A DNA stretch of 14,564 bases from JBPCOI01 sp051000395 (GCA_051000395.1 JBPCOI010000073.1:1-14564); one strand, 5' to 3'; shown: positions 6,547 to 13,570, numbered from the stretch's first letter. The notes: generated by a model not told the origin, from the letters alone. Made by a program: numbers and translations.

Positions 6547-6746
6547 GGGTGCCTCCTTCCAACCCCGCCACGGTAGCGGCAGTGACAGGTGCGATGATGG
6601 GCCGCGCGAGACGACCGTCATATTGCTACTCGCCGGTAACTTGGGCAGAGTGGCCGGTACGTGTCTCGCGGCGCCCGGCTTCCGGGTTTTCCGCCCGCCC
6701 GCCGCAGCAGCGTGCGGGGTATCTGACTGGAAAGGTCAGCGAACGC
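6547..6746. other. Intergenic region between the propeller gene and the etfB leader repeats
   Basis: I see no gene here. Minus-strand signals for the propeller gene are AAGGAGG (6558-6552) and a possible TACCGT -10 (6575-6570). On the plus side lie a partial palindrome at 6627-6638, a possible TAACTT -10 (6637-6642), and CTGAC/GTCAG (6723-6727, 6735-6739), a 5-bp hairpin whose loop and right arm contain the purine-rich GGAAAGG (6729-6735) preceding the first leader ATG at 6747. Promoter calls are tentative. Confidence 0.4.
6627..6638. promoter_or_regulatory. Partial palindrome TACTCGCCGGTA, candidate operator
   Basis: The outer bases TAC...GTA and the central GC are symmetric, 8 of 12 positions in all. 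It lies in the divergent region between the propeller gene and etfBA. Operators of TetR-type fatty-acid catabolism regulators in actinobacteria often look like this, and ETF serves acyl-CoA dehydrogenases; the assignment is inference. Confidence 0.3.
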
Positions 6747-6767
6747 ATGAGGCTCGAGCGAGCATGA
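6747..6767 (+). CDS. Leader micro-ORF MRLERA, first of the etfB relay
   Basis: ATG 6747 opens a six-codon frame that ends in TGA 6765-6767, overlapping the next ATG (6764) as ATGA. AAAGG (6731-6735) lies 11 bases upstream. The 17-bp unit equals the 32-bp repeat minus 15 bases, the segment lost between two GAGCGA copies. Translation is inferred. Confidence 0.5.
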   Translation: MRLERA

Positions 6768-6923
6768 AGATCGAGCGACAACTGGTGGAGCGAGCATGAA
6801 GATCGAGCGACAACTGGTGGAGCGAGCATGAAGACCGAGCGACAACTGGTGGAGCGAGCATGAAGACCGAGCGACAACTGGTGGAGCGAGCATGAAGACC
6901 GAGCGACAACTGGTGGAGCGAGC
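6764..6923 (+). repeat. Five tandem 32-bp units, each an ATGA-coupled micro-ORF, leading into etfB
   Basis: ATGs lie at 6764, 6796, 6828, 6860 and 6892, exactly 32 bases apart, and the sixth in register is the etfB start at 6924. Units 1-2 encode MKIERQLVERA and units 3-5 MKTERQLVERA, differing by one base (ATC or ACC). In each unit the GCATGA end makes the stop codon overlap the next ATG, and GGTGGAG five bases before that ATG acts as a Shine-Dalgarno. Because 32 is not a multiple of three, each micro-ORF lies in a different frame from the last. Each unit carries its own ribosome site, start and stop, so copy number could change without disturbing etfB. The first codons of etfB (ATGAACATCG) resemble the unit start (ATGAAGATCG), suggesting the unit arose from this region. 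The architecture recalls MIRU elements of mycobacteria. Confidence 0.95.
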
Positions 6924-7703
6924 ATGAACATCGTGGTGCTGGTCAAGCAGGTGCCCGACACCGAGGCCGAGCGCAAGCTCAACGCCGAGGACAACACCGT
7001 CGACCGGGCCGCCGTCGACCCGGTGATCAACTACATCGACGAGTTCGCCATCGAGGAAGGCCTCAAGCTCAAGGAGGCCCACGGCGGCGAGGTCACCATC
7101 CTGACGGTGGGCCCGGAGCGCGCCACGGAGTCGATCCGCAAGGCGCTGTCCATGGGTGCCGATAAGGCCGTCCACGTCTGCGACGACGCGCTGCACGGCT
7201 CGGACGCGATCCAGACCGCGAAGGTCATCGCCAAGGCACTGGGCACCGTCGAGTGGGACGTCGCGATCGCCGGCTCGGAGGCCACCGATTCGCGCTCGGC
7301 CATCGTGCCCGCACTGGTCGCCGAGGCGCTCGGTGCGCCGCAGCTGACGCAGGCCCGCAAGGTCACCGTCGACGGTTCGACGGTGACGATCGAGCGCGTC
7401 ACCGACACCGGGTACGAGTCCGTGCAGGGCGCCCTGCCGGCCGTCATCAGCGTCGTCGAGAAGATCAACGACCCGCGCTACCCGTCCTTCAAGGGCATCA
7501 TGGCCGCCAAGAGCAAGCCGATCACCTCGCTCGCTATCGGCGATCTCGGCCTGGACGGCGGCGAGGTGGGCCTGGCCAACGCGTGGACGCAGGTGGCCTC
7601 GTTCGAGAACGCGCCGCCCCGCGCGGCCGGTCAGACCGTGAAGGACGAGGGCAACGGCGGCGTCGCGATCGCCGACTACCTCGCCTCCAAGAAGCTCATC
7701 TGA
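6924..7703 (+). CDS. etfB: Electron transfer flavoprotein subunit beta
   Basis: A 259-residue protein of normal length. It opens with MNIVVLVKQVPDTEAERKLN and ends the core with the beta-subunit signature LPAVISVVEKINDPRYPSFKGIM (171-193). VNYIDEF-type sequence (INYIDEFAIEEGLKLKE, 35-51) and GSEATDSRSAIVP (117-129) surround the AMP-binding region. With EtfA it forms the soluble heterodimer that accepts electrons from acyl-CoA and other dehydrogenases and passes them to the respiratory chain. ATG 6924 is fixed by homology and by GGTGGAG seven bases upstream of it. That start overlaps the stop of the fifth leader micro-ORF (ATGA), so its translation is probably coupled to the relay. etfA follows after 28 bases in the same direction. 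Confidence 0.97.
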   Translation: MNIVVLVKQVPDTEAERKLNAEDNTVDRAAVDPVINYIDEFAIEEGLKLKEAHGGEVTILTVGPERATESIRKALSMGADKAVHVCDDALHGSDAIQTAKVIAKALGTVEWDVAIAGSEATDSRSAIVPALVAEALGAPQLTQARKVTVDGSTVTIERVTDTGYESVQGALPAVISVVEKINDPRYPSFKGIMAAKSKPITSLAIGDLGLDGGEVGLANAWTQVASFENAPPRAAGQTVKDEGNGGVAIADYLASKKLI

Positions 7704-7731
7704 GCACGGCTGCTGACAAGGAGATACGGAC

Positions 7732-8700
7732 ATGGCAGAGGTTCTGGTTCTCGTCGACGTCGCGCCTGAGGGCGCCGGCTATTCGGTGAAGAAGTCGACC
7801 TTCGAACTGCTCACCGCGGCGCGCGCGCTCGGCGAGCCCAGCGCGGTCGTCGTCGGCGCACCCGGCACGGCCGCCGCGCTGAGCGGCCAGCTCGCCGAGT
7901 ACGGCGCGGCCAAGGTCTACGTCGCCGAGAGCGAGGACATCGCCGGGTACTGCGTGGCGCCCAAGGCCGAGGCGCTGGCCGCCGTCGCGGGGCAGGCCGC
8001 GCCCGCCGCGGTGCTCGTCTCGTCCTCTCCTGAGAACAAGGAGGTGGCTGCCCGGCTGGCCTTCAAGCTCGGCTCGGGCGTGCTCACCGACGTGGTCGCC
8101 CTCGACAGTGCGGGTGCTACTCAGAGCATCTTCGGCGGCGCGATCACGGTGCAGTCCAAGGTCACCAAGGGCACGCCGGTGCTCACCGTCCGGCCGAACT
8201 CGATCACCCCGGAGAAGGCGTCCGGAGCTGCGGAGCAGGTCGCCGTCACTGTCGAGCTGTCCGACTCGGCCAAGGCTGCCAAGATCCTCGACACCGTCGT
8301 GGAGGAGAAGGGGTCGCGGCCGCAGCTCTCCGACGCCTCGGTGGTGGTCTCGGGTGGTCGCGGCATCGGCAAGGCCGACAACTTCTCGATCATCGAGAAC
8401 CTCGCTGATTCCCTCGGCGCTGCCGTCGGCGCCTCGCGTGCCGTCGTCGACGCCGGCTGGGTGGGGCACCAGCTGCAGGTTGGACAGACCGGGGTCACGG
8501 TCTCGCCGCAGCTCTACATCGCGGTCGGGATCTCCGGTGCGATCCAGCACCGCGCCGGCATGCAGACGTCCAAGACGATCGTGGCCATCAACAAGGACCC
8601 TGAGGCACCGATCTTCGAGCTGGCGGACTTCGGCGTCGTCGGTGACCTGTTCCAGGTGGCGCCCCAGCTCACCGAGGAGATCGGCAAGCGCCGAGGCTGA
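7732..8700 (+). CDS. etfA: Electron transfer flavoprotein subunit alpha, FAD-binding
   Basis: A 322-residue protein. The N-terminal domain (1-190) packs against EtfB. The C-terminal FAD domain (about 198-316) contains VVVSGGRGIGKADNFSIIE (204-222), AVGASRAVVDAGWVGHQLQVGQTG (231-254), and the alpha-subunit signature around LYIAVGISGAIQHRAGM (261-277) and AINKDPEAPIFELADFG (285-301). All FAD contacts expected for the family appear present. AAGGAGA eight bases before ATG 7732 is a strong ribosome site. It forms an operon with etfB. The next gene begins 53 bases on with no convincing terminator between them, so read-through into the transporter is possible. Confidence 0.97.
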   Translation: MAEVLVLVDVAPEGAGYSVKKSTFELLTAARALGEPSAVVVGAPGTAAALSGQLAEYGAAKVYVAESEDIAGYCVAPKAEALAAVAGQAAPAAVLVSSSPENKEVAARLAFKLGSGVLTDVVALDSAGATQSIFGGAITVQSKVTKGTPVLTVRPNSITPEKASGAAEQVAVTVELSDSAKAAKILDTVVEEKGSRPQLSDASVVVSGGRGIGKADNFSIIENLADSLGAAVGASRAVVDAGWVGHQLQVGQTGVTVSPQLYIAVGISGAIQHRAGMQTSKTIVAINKDPEAPIFELADFGVVGDLFQVAPQLTEEIGKRRG

Positions 8701-8721
8701 CGTGGCGCGGCCCTGGTCGGA

Positions 8722-8757
8722 ATGCGCGCCCGGGCCGGTGCGTTTGACGTGGGGTGA
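8722..8757 (+). other. Possible 11-codon micro-ORF overlapping the transporter start (GTGA)
   Basis: ATG 8722 opens MRARAGAFDVG, and its TGA (8755-8757) overlaps GTG 8754 of the transporter gene. It lacks a clear ribosome site. In GC-rich DNA an open upstream frame ending this way is not rare, so it may be coincidental. Confidence 0.2.
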
Positions 8758-10184
8758 CGGCCGGGGCGAACGTAGCGAGTGAGGCACCCCGCTCGATTTT
8801 TGCCGCGCCGCTGCGCGCGACCAGCGGCGGCATTCTCGTCCTGATCACCCTCATCGCGTTCGAGGCCATGGCGGTGTCCGCCGCGCTGCCCACCGCGGCC
8901 CGGGCGTTGCACGGCATCGGTGCCTACGGCTGGGCGTTCACCGGGTTCCTGGTGGCCAACGTGCTCGGCATGGTCGTGTCGGGTCAGCTCAGCGACGGCC
9001 GGGGACCGCGCCTGCCCCTTGTCGCCGGGATGCTGGCGTTCCTCGCCGGGCTGGCGCTCGCGGGCAGCGCGCTGTCGATGACGCAACTCGTGGCCGGCCG
9101 CGTCGTGCAGGGCCTGGGCAGTGGGCTGCTCATCACGGCGACCTATGTCGTGATCGGTGAGACCTATCCCGAGGCGCTGCGGCCGAAGCTGTTCGCCGCG
9201 CTGTCCTCGGCCTGGGTGCTGCCGTCGCTGATCGGCCCGGTGGTCTCGGGAGCGCTCGCGCAGCACGCGAGCTGGCGGTGGGTGTTCCTGGGCCTGGTGC
9301 CGTTCGTGCTGCTCGGCTGCGCGCTGATGCTGCCGGTGCTTCGCTCGCTGCAGGTACCCGCAGCTGCCAGGACGGGCGTGCTGACCGACCGTCGCCGCGT
9401 GCTGCATGCGATCGCCGTCGCCGGCGGTGTCGCAGCGCTCGAGGCGGCTGGGCAGCACCCCGGCGCGCTCACCGCGGTACTCGCGTCCGCCGGCGTCCTC
9501 GCACTCGTATGGGGGTTGCGGACGTTGCTGCCGGCCGGCACGGTGCGGGCGCGGCGCGGCGTCGCGGCCCCCGTCGCGCTGCGCGGGCTGCTCGCGGGCG
9601 CGTTCTTCGGCGTGGAGTCGATCGTGCCGCTGTCGTTGAACATCCAGCACGGCTACAGCGCGACCGCCGCGGGCCTGCCCCTCGCCTGCGCCGGACTTAC
9701 CTGGGCGCTGGGGTCCTGGTGGCAGGGACGCGAGACGCCCGGCGACGAGCAGGAGCGCCGGGTGCGCCTCGTGCGGGCCGGATTCGCCTTCCTGGTGCTC
9801 GGCGCCGTCCTCGTCGCGGTCTCGGCGCAGCCGGCCGCGCCCGGCTGGCTGATCTACCCGGCCTGGGGCCTCGCCGGGACGGGTGCCGGACTGGCGATGA
9901 CGACGGTCAGCGTGCTGCTGCTGAAGTACACCAACGACGCCGACCGTGGTGCGGATTCCGCGGCGCTGCAGCTGTCCGACGCGACGGCCAGCGCGGTGAG
10001 TACCGGCGTGGCCGGCGTGCTCGTCGCGGCGGCGGCACGGGGGGCGCTCGGGTACACCGCGGCCTTCACCGTCCTCGACGTCGCGATGGCGGCCGTCGCC
10101 CTGGTCGGCGTCCTCGCGGCAGGACGCGTCCGGGCAGCGACCTCGGCCGCGGAACTCGGCGAGGCCGTCGCCGTGCCGACGTAA
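8754..10184 (+). CDS. MFS transporter
   Basis: A 476-residue membrane protein with about 12-14 hydrophobic segments, the first at about 25-45. GQLSDGRGPR (77-86) is the MFS motif A between helices 2 and 3. GRVVQGLGSGLL (115-126) resembles motif B, and PSLIGPVVSGALAQ (157-170) the motif C seen in drug:proton antiporters of the EmrB/QacA type. A soluble loop lies at about 322-338. The substrate is not evident. GTG 8754 is weakly supported (only GTGGG upstream), but a start before about 8820 is needed to keep helix 1, and no better codon exists. In mycobacteria this slot between etfA and iscS holds a lipid acyltransferase gene, so the transporter is a local replacement or insertion. The stop codon is embedded in the presumed -10 of the next gene. 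Confidence 0.85.
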   Translation: MTAGANVASEAPRSIFAAPLRATSGGILVLITLIAFEAMAVSAALPTAARALHGIGAYGWAFTGFLVANVLGMVVSGQLSDGRGPRLPLVAGMLAFLAGLALAGSALSMTQLVAGRVVQGLGSGLLITATYVVIGETYPEALRPKLFAALSSAWVLPSLIGPVVSGALAQHASWRWVFLGLVPFVLLGCALMLPVLRSLQVPAAARTGVLTDRRRVLHAIAVAGGVAALEAAGQHPGALTAVLASAGVLALVWGLRTLLPAGTVRARRGVAAPVALRGLLAGAFFGVESIVPLSLNIQHGYSATAAGLPLACAGLTWALGSWWQGRETPGDEQERRVRLVRAGFAFLVLGAVLVAVSAQPAAPGWLIYPAWGLAGTGAGLAMTTVSVLLLKYTNDADRGADSAALQLSDATASAVSTGVAGVLVAAAARGALGYTAAFTVLDVAMAAVALVGVLAAGRVRAATSAAELGEAVAVPT

Positions 10185-10187
10185 GCT
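10182..10187 (+). promoter_or_regulatory. Possible -10 element TAAGCT before the cysteine desulfurase gene
   Basis: TAAGCT fits TANNNT, contains the transporter's TAA stop, and ends ten bases before ATG 10198. Transcription starting about seven bases after it would leave a leader of only a few bases, which fits the absence of a Shine-Dalgarno before that ATG. No -35 box is clear. Confidence 0.35.
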
Positions 10188-10197
10188 GGCACGCGCG

Positions 10198-11373
10198 ATG
10201 CCCTACCTGGACCACGCTGCCACCACACCCATGCTGCCCGAGGCCGTCGCCGCCGTCGGCGAGGCGCTGGGTGAACTCGGCAACCCGTCCTCGCTGCACG
10301 GCTCCGGGCGCCGCGCCCGGCGGCGGATCGAGGAGTCACGCGAGCAGCTGGCCGCCTCGCTCGGCGCCCGCCCGTCCGAGGTGATCTTCACGGCCGGGGG
10401 GACGGAGGCCGACAACCTGGCGGTCAAGGGCCTGTACTGGGCCCGTCGCGACGCCGACCCCCGCCGACGGCGGGTGATCGCCAGCGCCGTCGAGCATCAC
10501 GCGGTGCTGGACGCGGTCGACTGGCTGGGCACCCTCAAGGGCGCCGAGGTGAGCTGGCTGCCGGTCGACGCCGACGGCACCGTGACGCCGGCGGCACTGC
10601 GCGCGGCGCTGGCCGACGACCCGGACGGGGTGGCCCTGGTCAGCGTGATGTGGGCGAACAACGAGGTCGGCACCGTCGAGCCGGTGGCCGAGCTTGCCGC
10701 CGTCGCGCACGAGTTCGGCGTGCCGCTGCACACCGACGCGGTGCAGGCCGTCGGCACGATCGCCGTCGACTTCGCCGCATCCGGCGCGGACGCCTTGACG
10801 ATGACGGGGCACAAGCTCGGCGGCCCGTACAGCGCCGGCGCGCTGCTGCTGCGGCGCGAGCTCGCATGCGTGCCGCTGCTGCACGGCGGTGGTCAGGAGC
10901 GCGACGTGCGCTCGGGCACGCTCGACGTCCCGGGCGCGGTTGGGCTCGCGACCGCGACATCGCTCGCCGTCACGCGACGCCACGAGGTCGCCCCCCGGGT
11001 CGCGGCACTGCGCGATGCGCTCGTCGCCGGAGTCGCGGCCGCTGTGCCGGATGTGGTCGTCAACGGGCACCCGTCCGAGCGGCTGCCGGGCATCGCGCAC
11101 CTGTCGTTTCCCGGCTGTGAGGGTGATTCGCTACTGATGCTGCTCGATGCGCGCGGCGTCGAGTGCTCGACCGGATCGGCCTGTTCGGCCGGCGTCGCTC
11201 AGCCCTCGCACGTGCTGCTGGCGATGGGCGCCTCGCCGGTGGAGGCCCGCGGCTCCCTGCGCCTGTCGCTGGGACACAGCTCGACGGAGTCGGATGTGAG
11301 CGCGGCGGTCGAGGCGATCGGGCCGGCGGTCGAGCGGGCGCGCCGTGCCGGCATCACCTCGGTGGCCTCGTGA
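10198..11373 (+). CDS. iscS: Cysteine desulfurase, IscS/NifS family
   Basis: A 391-residue class V aminotransferase-fold enzyme that removes sulfur from L-cysteine as a protein-bound persulfide. The opening YLDHAATTP and GNPSSLHG are typical. TAGGTEADNLA (65-75) binds the PLP phosphate, and the histidines of EHHAV (99-103) stack on the ring. HTDAVQAVG (178-186, Asp180) contacts the ring nitrogen, and Lys206 in TGHKLGGP forms the Schiff base. Cys329 in STGSACSAG is the persulfide-forming residue and RLSLG (355-359) is a late motif. It lies 63 bases before mnmA, the enzyme that uses this sulfur for tRNA, matching the Rv3025c-Rv3024c order of M. tuberculosis. No scaffold (IscU) gene is present, so it may serve mainly thiolation here; that is inference. 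Confidence 0.95.
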   Translation: MPYLDHAATTPMLPEAVAAVGEALGELGNPSSLHGSGRRARRRIEESREQLAASLGARPSEVIFTAGGTEADNLAVKGLYWARRDADPRRRRVIASAVEHHAVLDAVDWLGTLKGAEVSWLPVDADGTVTPAALRAALADDPDGVALVSVMWANNEVGTVEPVAELAAVAHEFGVPLHTDAVQAVGTIAVDFAASGADALTMTGHKLGGPYSAGALLLRRELACVPLLHGGGQERDVRSGTLDVPGAVGLATATSLAVTRRHEVAPRVAALRDALVAGVAAAVPDVVVNGHPSERLPGIAHLSFPGCEGDSLLMLLDARGVECSTGSACSAGVAQPSHVLLAMGASPVEARGSLRLSLGHSSTESDVSAAVEAIGPAVERARRAGITSVAS

Positions 11374-11411
11374 GCGGCCTGCGGTCGGCCGCCGGTCGAG
11401 GCCGAGGCACG

Positions 11412-11440
11412 ATGATCGCTGGATGAGGATCACCGGATGA
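11412..11440 (+). other. Two ATGA-linked micro-ORFs leading into mnmA
   Basis: ATG 11412 encodes MIAG and stops at TGA 11424-11426, overlapping ATG 11423. That encodes MRITG and stops at TGA 11438-11440, overlapping the mnmA ATG at 11437. GAGG (11404-11407) precedes the first ATG, and GAGGAT (11425-11430) lies at good distance from the mnmA start. The chain repeats in miniature the etfB leader design. Translation is not shown. Confidence 0.4.
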
Positions 11441-12516
11441 AAATCCTGGCCGCGATGTCCGGCGGGGTGGACTCGGCGGTCGCTGCCGCGCGGGCGGCGG
11501 CGGGCCACGACGTCACCGGCGTGCACCTCGCGCTCTCGGCCGCCCCGTCCACGCTGCGACACGGGGCGCGCGGGTGCTGCACCCTCGAGGACGCCCACGA
11601 TGCCCGGCGCGCCGCGGACGTGCTGGGAATCCCTTTCTACGTATGGGATCTCGCCGAACGGTTTCGGGCGGACGTCGTCGACGACTTCGTCAGCGAGTAC
11701 GCCGCCGGGCGCACCCCGAACCCGTGCCTGCGCTGCAATGAGAAGATCAAGTTTTCGGCCGTGCTCGACCGTGCGCTCGCGCTCGGCTTCGACGCGGTCG
11801 TCACCGGACACCACGCGCGGCTCCGCGATGGGCGGTTGATGCGCTCTGTCGATGCGGCGAAGGACCAGTCCTACGTGCTCGCCGTGCTGCGGCCGGATCA
11901 GCTCGCGCGCGCGCTCTTCCCGCTCGGCGACTCGACGAAGGCACAGGTGCGCTCGGAGGCCGCGGCCCGCGGACTGGCTGTCGCCGCCAAGCCCGACTCG
12001 CACGACATCTGCTTCATCGCCGACGGTGACACCCGCGGCTTCCTCGCCCGCGAGCTCGGTGCGAAGGACGGCCCCGTCGTCGACGCGCACAGCGGGCAGG
12101 TTCTCGGCAGCCACCCCGGTTCCTTCGCCTTCACCGTCGGCCAGCGCCGGGGGCTGAACCTGCGCAACGCGGCCCCGGACGGCGCACCGCGCTACGTCCT
12201 GTCGATCTCGCCGAAGACCAACACGGTGGTGGTCGGGACGCGCGAGCAACTCGACGTGGACGAGGTGCTGGCCGAGCGCCCGGTGTGGACGGACGGTGCG
12301 GCGCCGCAGGGCTCGCTCGAGTGCCTGGTGCAGGTGCGCGCGCACGGCACGGTGACGCCCGCGACGGTCTCGGTCACGGCCGCCGGCATCCTCGCCCGGC
12401 TGCACGCGACGCAGCGCGGGGTCGCGCCCGGCCAGGCAATCGTCCTCTACGACGGCGACACCGTGCTGGGCTCGGCGACGATCACCTCGGCGCGCCGCGC
12501 GCAGTTGCCGGCATGA
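11437..12516 (+). CDS. mnmA: tRNA-specific 2-thiouridylase MnmA
   Basis: A 359-residue enzyme that thiolates U34 in the wobble position of tRNA-Lys, Glu and Gln using ATP and sulfur passed from a cysteine desulfurase. SGGVDSAV (8-15) is the PP-loop ATP site. GRTPNPCLRCN (91-101) carries the catalytic Cys97, and KPDSHDICFI (185-194) its partner Cys192. VTGHHARL (122-129) and the FTVGQRRGLN segment near residue 235 are further family motifs. GCC at 46-48 lies in an insertion of actinobacterial type. GAGGAT lies six bases before ATG 11437, which is itself overlapped by the stop of a leader micro-ORF. Its own TGA (12514-12516) overlaps ATG 12513 of another micro-ORF that leads into the next gene, so translation may be linked throughout. 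Confidence 0.96.
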   Translation: MKILAAMSGGVDSAVAAARAAAGHDVTGVHLALSAAPSTLRHGARGCCTLEDAHDARRAADVLGIPFYVWDLAERFRADVVDDFVSEYAAGRTPNPCLRCNEKIKFSAVLDRALALGFDAVVTGHHARLRDGRLMRSVDAAKDQSYVLAVLRPDQLARALFPLGDSTKAQVRSEAAARGLAVAAKPDSHDICFIADGDTRGFLARELGAKDGPVVDAHSGQVLGSHPGSFAFTVGQRRGLNLRNAAPDGAPRYVLSISPKTNTVVVGTREQLDVDEVLAERPVWTDGAAPQGSLECLVQVRAHGTVTPATVSVTAAGILARLHATQRGVAPGQAIVLYDGDTVLGSATITSARRAQLPA

Positions 12517-12536
12517 CCGTGGTCAAACGCCGATGA
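12513..12536 (+). other. Seven-codon micro-ORF bridging mnmA and the MetE-like gene
   Basis: ATG 12513 overlaps the mnmA stop (ATGA), encodes MTVVKRR, and its TGA (12534-12536) overlaps ATG 12533 of the next gene (ATGA again). The downstream gene has no clear Shine-Dalgarno, so terminating ribosomes handed on by this bridge could be its source of initiation. This is inference from layout. Confidence 0.4.
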
Positions 12537-13531
12537 CCCGCCCCTGGCCACCCGGGGCGGCGACCGGGATCGGCTCGCTGCCGGGGACCGATCCCGAGCA
12601 GGCCCCCCGACTCGTCTTCGATGAGCTCCCCCATCTGCCACACCTTGCCGAGCTCCCCGATCGGGGCGCCGGCGCGGAGCTGGTCGGGCGCGGCGCCTCG
12701 CTGCTCGTGGATCTGCCGGTCGAAATCGTCGCCTCCGGGTGGCGCCTCGCGGCGCATCCCGGGCGCGACCTGCGCCGGGCGCAGGACTCCCTCGCCCGCG
12801 ACCTCGACGCCCTGCAGGCACGGGCCGAGGGCTACACCGGCGCGCTGAAGGTCCAGGTCGCCGGACCCTGGACGCTGGCGGCGAGCCTGGAACTGCCGTC
12901 CGGACATCGTCTCGTCAGCGACCAGGGCGCCACCCGTGACCTGCGTGAGTCGCTGGTGGACGGTATCCGGCGCCACGTCGAGGACGTCGGCCGCCGCGTG
13001 CCCGGGAGCCGGCTGGTGGTGCAGCTCGACGAGCCGTCGCTGCCGGCGGTGCTGGCCGGGCGGATACCCACGCCGTCGGGCTACGGGACGGTCCGCGCCG
13101 TGCGCAGCGAGGTAGCCGAACGCACGCTGCGTGACGTCCTCGCGGCGGTGCCGCACGGCGGGCGCGTCGTGCACTGCTGCGCTCCGGACGTCCCGATCGG
13201 CCTGCTGCGCGCCGCCGGAGCTGACGCGCTCGCGCTCGATGCGGCGTTGCTGGACGTCTCGCAGACCGACGCCGTCGGCGAGGCGCTGGACGCCGGCCTG
13301 TCACTCTGGCTCGGGGTGGTGCCGGCAAACGGCGCCGACGCCGGGCTGGAAGCGGCGCGCGACGCGATCCGCTCGCTGTGGCGCACGCTGGGCTTCGCCG
13401 ACTCGGCGCTGGCCACCTCCGTGGTCCCCACGCCGACGTGTGGTCTGGCCGGCGCGAGTCCTGCTGGCGCCCGCCGGGCGCTGGCGACGCTGCGCGACGT
13501 GGGCCGCTGGCTGGTCGAGGCCGCGGGCTGA
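12533..13531 (+). CDS. MetE C-terminal-domain-like protein (methionine synthase, cobalamin-independent-like)
   Basis: A 332-residue protein resembling the C-terminal beta/alpha barrel of MetE, without its N-terminal half. Recognisable parts are TGIGSLPGTDPEQA (11-24), QVAGPWTLA (108-116), VQLDEPSLPAV (163-173) and TPTCGLAGASPAGA (300-313). Three zinc ligands of MetE are matched: His214 and Cys216 (or Cys215) in VVHCCAP, and Cys303. The glutamate ligand is not obvious; the region reads LALDAALLDVSQTD, where Asp236 may stand in. The same kind of gene (Rv3015c) lies just before ligA in M. tuberculosis. Whether it makes methionine is unknown; a related methyl or thiol transfer is possible. The start at 12533 is supported by homology from residue 10 and by the ATGA overlap with the bridge micro-ORF. 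Confidence 0.82.
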   Translation: MTRPWPPGAATGIGSLPGTDPEQAPRLVFDELPHLPHLAELPDRGAGAELVGRGASLLVDLPVEIVASGWRLAAHPGRDLRRAQDSLARDLDALQARAEGYTGALKVQVAGPWTLAASLELPSGHRLVSDQGATRDLRESLVDGIRRHVEDVGRRVPGSRLVVQLDEPSLPAVLAGRIPTPSGYGTVRAVRSEVAERTLRDVLAAVPHGGRVVHCCAPDVPIGLLRAAGADALALDAALLDVSQTDAVGEALDAGLSLWLGVVPANGADAGLEAARDAIRSLWRTLGFADSALATSVVPTPTCGLAGASPAGARRALATLRDVGRWLVEAAG

Positions 13532-13570
13532 ACGCACGACGAGCAGCGCGGGGGTGTCGGCGGCGCTCGG

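Noticed and set aside
6764..6923. CRISPR array.
   Set aside because: The 32-bp units are directly adjacent with no spacers, no cas genes are present, and the unit has a clear translational design.
6618..7733. A 371-codon open frame on the minus strand across the repeats and etfB, with repeated peptide blocks.
   Set aside because: It is the antisense shadow of etfB plus the repeat array; 32-bp units cycle through three frames, so the peptide repeats are an automatic result. No ribosome site or homology.
8751..8801. GGGGTG/CACCCC repeat followed by TTTTT as an etfBA terminator.
   Set aside because: The stem is short, the loop is 28 bases, and it lies inside the transporter's coding region, where a start before about 8820 is needed.
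8514..9650. A 378-codon minus-strand frame under etfA and the transporter.
   Set aside because: Hydrophilic His/Arg/Gln-rich translation with no domain, antisense to two well-supported genes.
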